A stretch of 37,971 nt of DNA, from assembly GCA_035512595.1 (NCBI GenBank), contig DATKDU010000189.1, forward strand, positions 1 to 37,971, written 5' to 3'. A program made the translations under genes and the position numbers. The notes beneath the pieces are model-generated. The model was not told where the DNA came from. It was given only the letters and a program-made list of their open reading frames with translations, and ran no database searches. This stretch comes from DATKDU01 sp035512595 (GTDB lineage: Bacteria; Planctomycetota; Planctomycetia; Pirellulales; Pirellulaceae). Below, one piece after another: positions 30,601-33,600 of this stretch (positions are counted from its first letter, which is position 1; every line of letters begins with the position of its first letter).

Positions 30601-33600
30601 CTTTCAGAACAACGCCCCCGCTCTCTCCCGGATCGAGTTCCGCGGCGACGACGGGGCCGACGTCTTCGAGAACAATGGCGACCTGGTCGAGGAGATCGAC
30701 TTTGCCGGAGGCCTGGACGACGACATCCTGGTCAACGACGGGGAGTCCGTTGGCGAAATCGACTTTGCGGGGGACGACGGAGCCGACCTGCTCTTCAATA
30801 CCGCCCCCTACGTCACTGAGATTACGTTCAGCGGCGGCATGGGGGACGATCAGCTCGTCAACACCGGCGACTTCGTGGGGGTGATCGATTTCGCCGGAGA
30901 CGATGGCGCCGACTTGCTCTACAACTCCGGCGCTGGCGTGACCAGCATCCACTTTGCCGGCTCCACGGGGAATGACGACCTGATCCTGGCCGCCACCGCC
31001 ATCGACTTGGCCGACGTTGTCTTCAGCGGCGACGCCGGCAATGACCGTTTCTTCAGCGATGCGCCCGGCCTGAGAAACGCCGTCTTTGACGGCGGCGACG
31101 GCAATGACTTGTTCTTCAGCCGCGGCTCGGATGCCGTCAATATCCAGGTGTATGGCGGCAGCGGGAGAGACGAGGTGGTGATCACCGGTGCGGGGATCAA
31201 GGGTTTCTTGTTCGAAGGTGGCCCGGGCAACGACACGTTTGTAAATCGCGGAGCGCAGTTTCAAGGCGTCGTCCGCGGCGGCGACGGCGCGGACCTCTTC
31301 ATTAACGATGGCCCCGGATCGGACATCGAGTTCGACGGCGGCCCGGGTTCTGACTTCGTTACCAACAATGGCCTGGGTGTCGTGAGCATCGTGACCATCG
31401 GGGGCAGCGGCGACGATCGGCTGCTGAATACCGGCGACAAAGCGCAGCTAATCCGTTTCCTGGCGGGTGACGGCAACGATTCGGCTCGCAATACCGGCCA
31501 TGGCGTGACCTGGCTGGACATGGTCGGCGGCAATGGCAACGACCAGCTCGATCAGCGCGGCGACCATCTCGGCCGCGTCACCTTCGCCGGCGAAGCGGGG
31601 GCCGACACGCTGATAATTTCCGGCCACGGGCTGTCCTCCGCTCTGTTTTTGGGAGGCGAAGGGAGCGACACCCTGCGAGCCGACGGTAGTTCGCTGGCCA
31701 ACGTCGTGTTCCATGGTGAAGCCGGAGCCGATACGCTGCTCGTCTCCCGCGAAGGGGGCGCAGATTCCCACTTCTACTTCGACGGCGCTGACGGAGAAGA
31801 CCTTTACATTCAGCTCGGCAGTGGCGGCCAGCACGTGTTTGCCGGGGGTGCGGGCGCCGATCGGGCGGTCGTCCGCGGGCCGGGGACTTATTGGCTCGAT
31901 GGCGGAGCGGATGATGACGTCTATCTCTTTGCCGGCGCGTTCGACCCGGAACAGCCGGCCTGGATCACCATCGGCGAGACCTACAGCGGAGAAACGGACG
32001 CCAGCCGCGATCGGTTGGACTTCTCGTCGGTCACCAGCGGCGCGCTGCACCTCGATCTGGCTGTGGTTGGTCAGTTCCAGCCGCAAGCTGCCAGCGGACT
32101 GCAACTGCAATTTGCCGACGCCAGGGGCATGGAAGATGTCGTCGGCACCGCGGGTGACGACGTCATCCTGGGTAACGACCGGGCAAACTCGCTATCAGGC
32201 GCGGAATACGCTTTGGATACCGCCATTCCCGTCCCGCGCAGCTCGGTCGTCCAATGGGTGCTGCTCGACTTCGACACCGAGACCGACACGAGTCCCACGA
32301 GCACCGAGCACGTTTATACCGACGCAGAACGACAGCTCATCGCGCACCGCGTGGCGGCCTTCTACCAAGGGCCCGATCCTGCCAACCCCTGGTTTCAGGT
32401 CCAGGTGGCGATTCACGTTCCCGGCGCAGCTTCGCCGATTCCCGACGGGATGCCGCATGCCACCCTCTATTTCAACAAAACGCCGGGCTTCGGCCGCCCC
32501 GGCGGAGAGGCCGACGCGATCGATTTCCGCAATCTCGATTTGGGAGGTAGCGCCGCGATTCAGGTGAACGGACTGCTGGGTGCCGTGGATCAGCCCGAAT
32601 CGACGAGCGACAATTTCATCCGGCTGTCGGCCAAGATCGCGGCCCATGAACTGGGCCACTTGATGGGTCTCCGCCATCAGGACGCTTTCGGCCCAATCGG
32701 CTACGGCATCAGCGCCGTGCCGAGGTCGAACGTCAAACCCGATTACACGGGCCCCGTGGCGGCCTTCGAAACGTTCGACCATCTCTCGGGCTCGCCGACG
32801 TCGGTCGGCTCCGATCGATTCAACGACCTGCGCGATCTGTACTTGGGGGAACGCGAGTCCATCAAACTGGCCCTGGCCCAGTCCGATCCGGCCAGCGTCG
32901 CTATCAGCGAAACAGACTCGCCGCATGCCGATCTCTCCACGGCGCAGCCGCTTTCACTCGCGGCGATCGAGACTCCCAATACGGCCTCGGATGGCCTCCA
33001 CGCCGGCAAGAAACTCCTGGTCACTGCTCTCGCGGTAAGCGGCGGCATTGAGCTCGATGCCGGCGGCCACAGTCAAAGCGACTATTACTCCTTCCAGGGT
33101 CGCGCCGGCCAGCTTGTCAACATCGAAGTCATGTCGCAGGGCCTGTCGCGCCTGGGGGGCACCACGGAGACGACGATCGACTCGATCGTCCGCGTGTACG
33201 ACGCGCTAGGCAAACTCGTAAACTACTACGACAGCGTCGCCGAAAACGACGATCAGTTCGAAGGTACTGATTCGAGCCTGCTCGATCTGCGCCTGCCCGC
33301 CGACGGCACCTACTACATCGAGGTCGATACGTTCCGCCGCGACCCGACTGAGCCGATCTGCGATCCGCAATTTCTTCCCTTCCTGCCGCCGAGCGTCCGG
33401 GACGCCTGCCTGGATGCCGACGTCGGCGGTTACGAGCTGTTTGTTTATACCTTTGCCACGGCCAATGTCAGCGACGGAATCGACACCCTGCTCGGGCGCG
33501 GCGGAGTTGACGTGATCGATGGCGGTCCGGGCGAATCGTACGAGCTGACCTTCGAGTTGGGGGAATCCCCGGCAGAACCGATTCTGGCCCAGGAGGAGCC

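Noticed and set aside
27788..31264. Very long minus-strand open frame (over 1100 codons) opposite the RTX-like array
   Set aside because: It mirrors the repeats of the plus-strand gene, whose GC-rich codons remove stops on the other strand. Its product has no recognisable domain.
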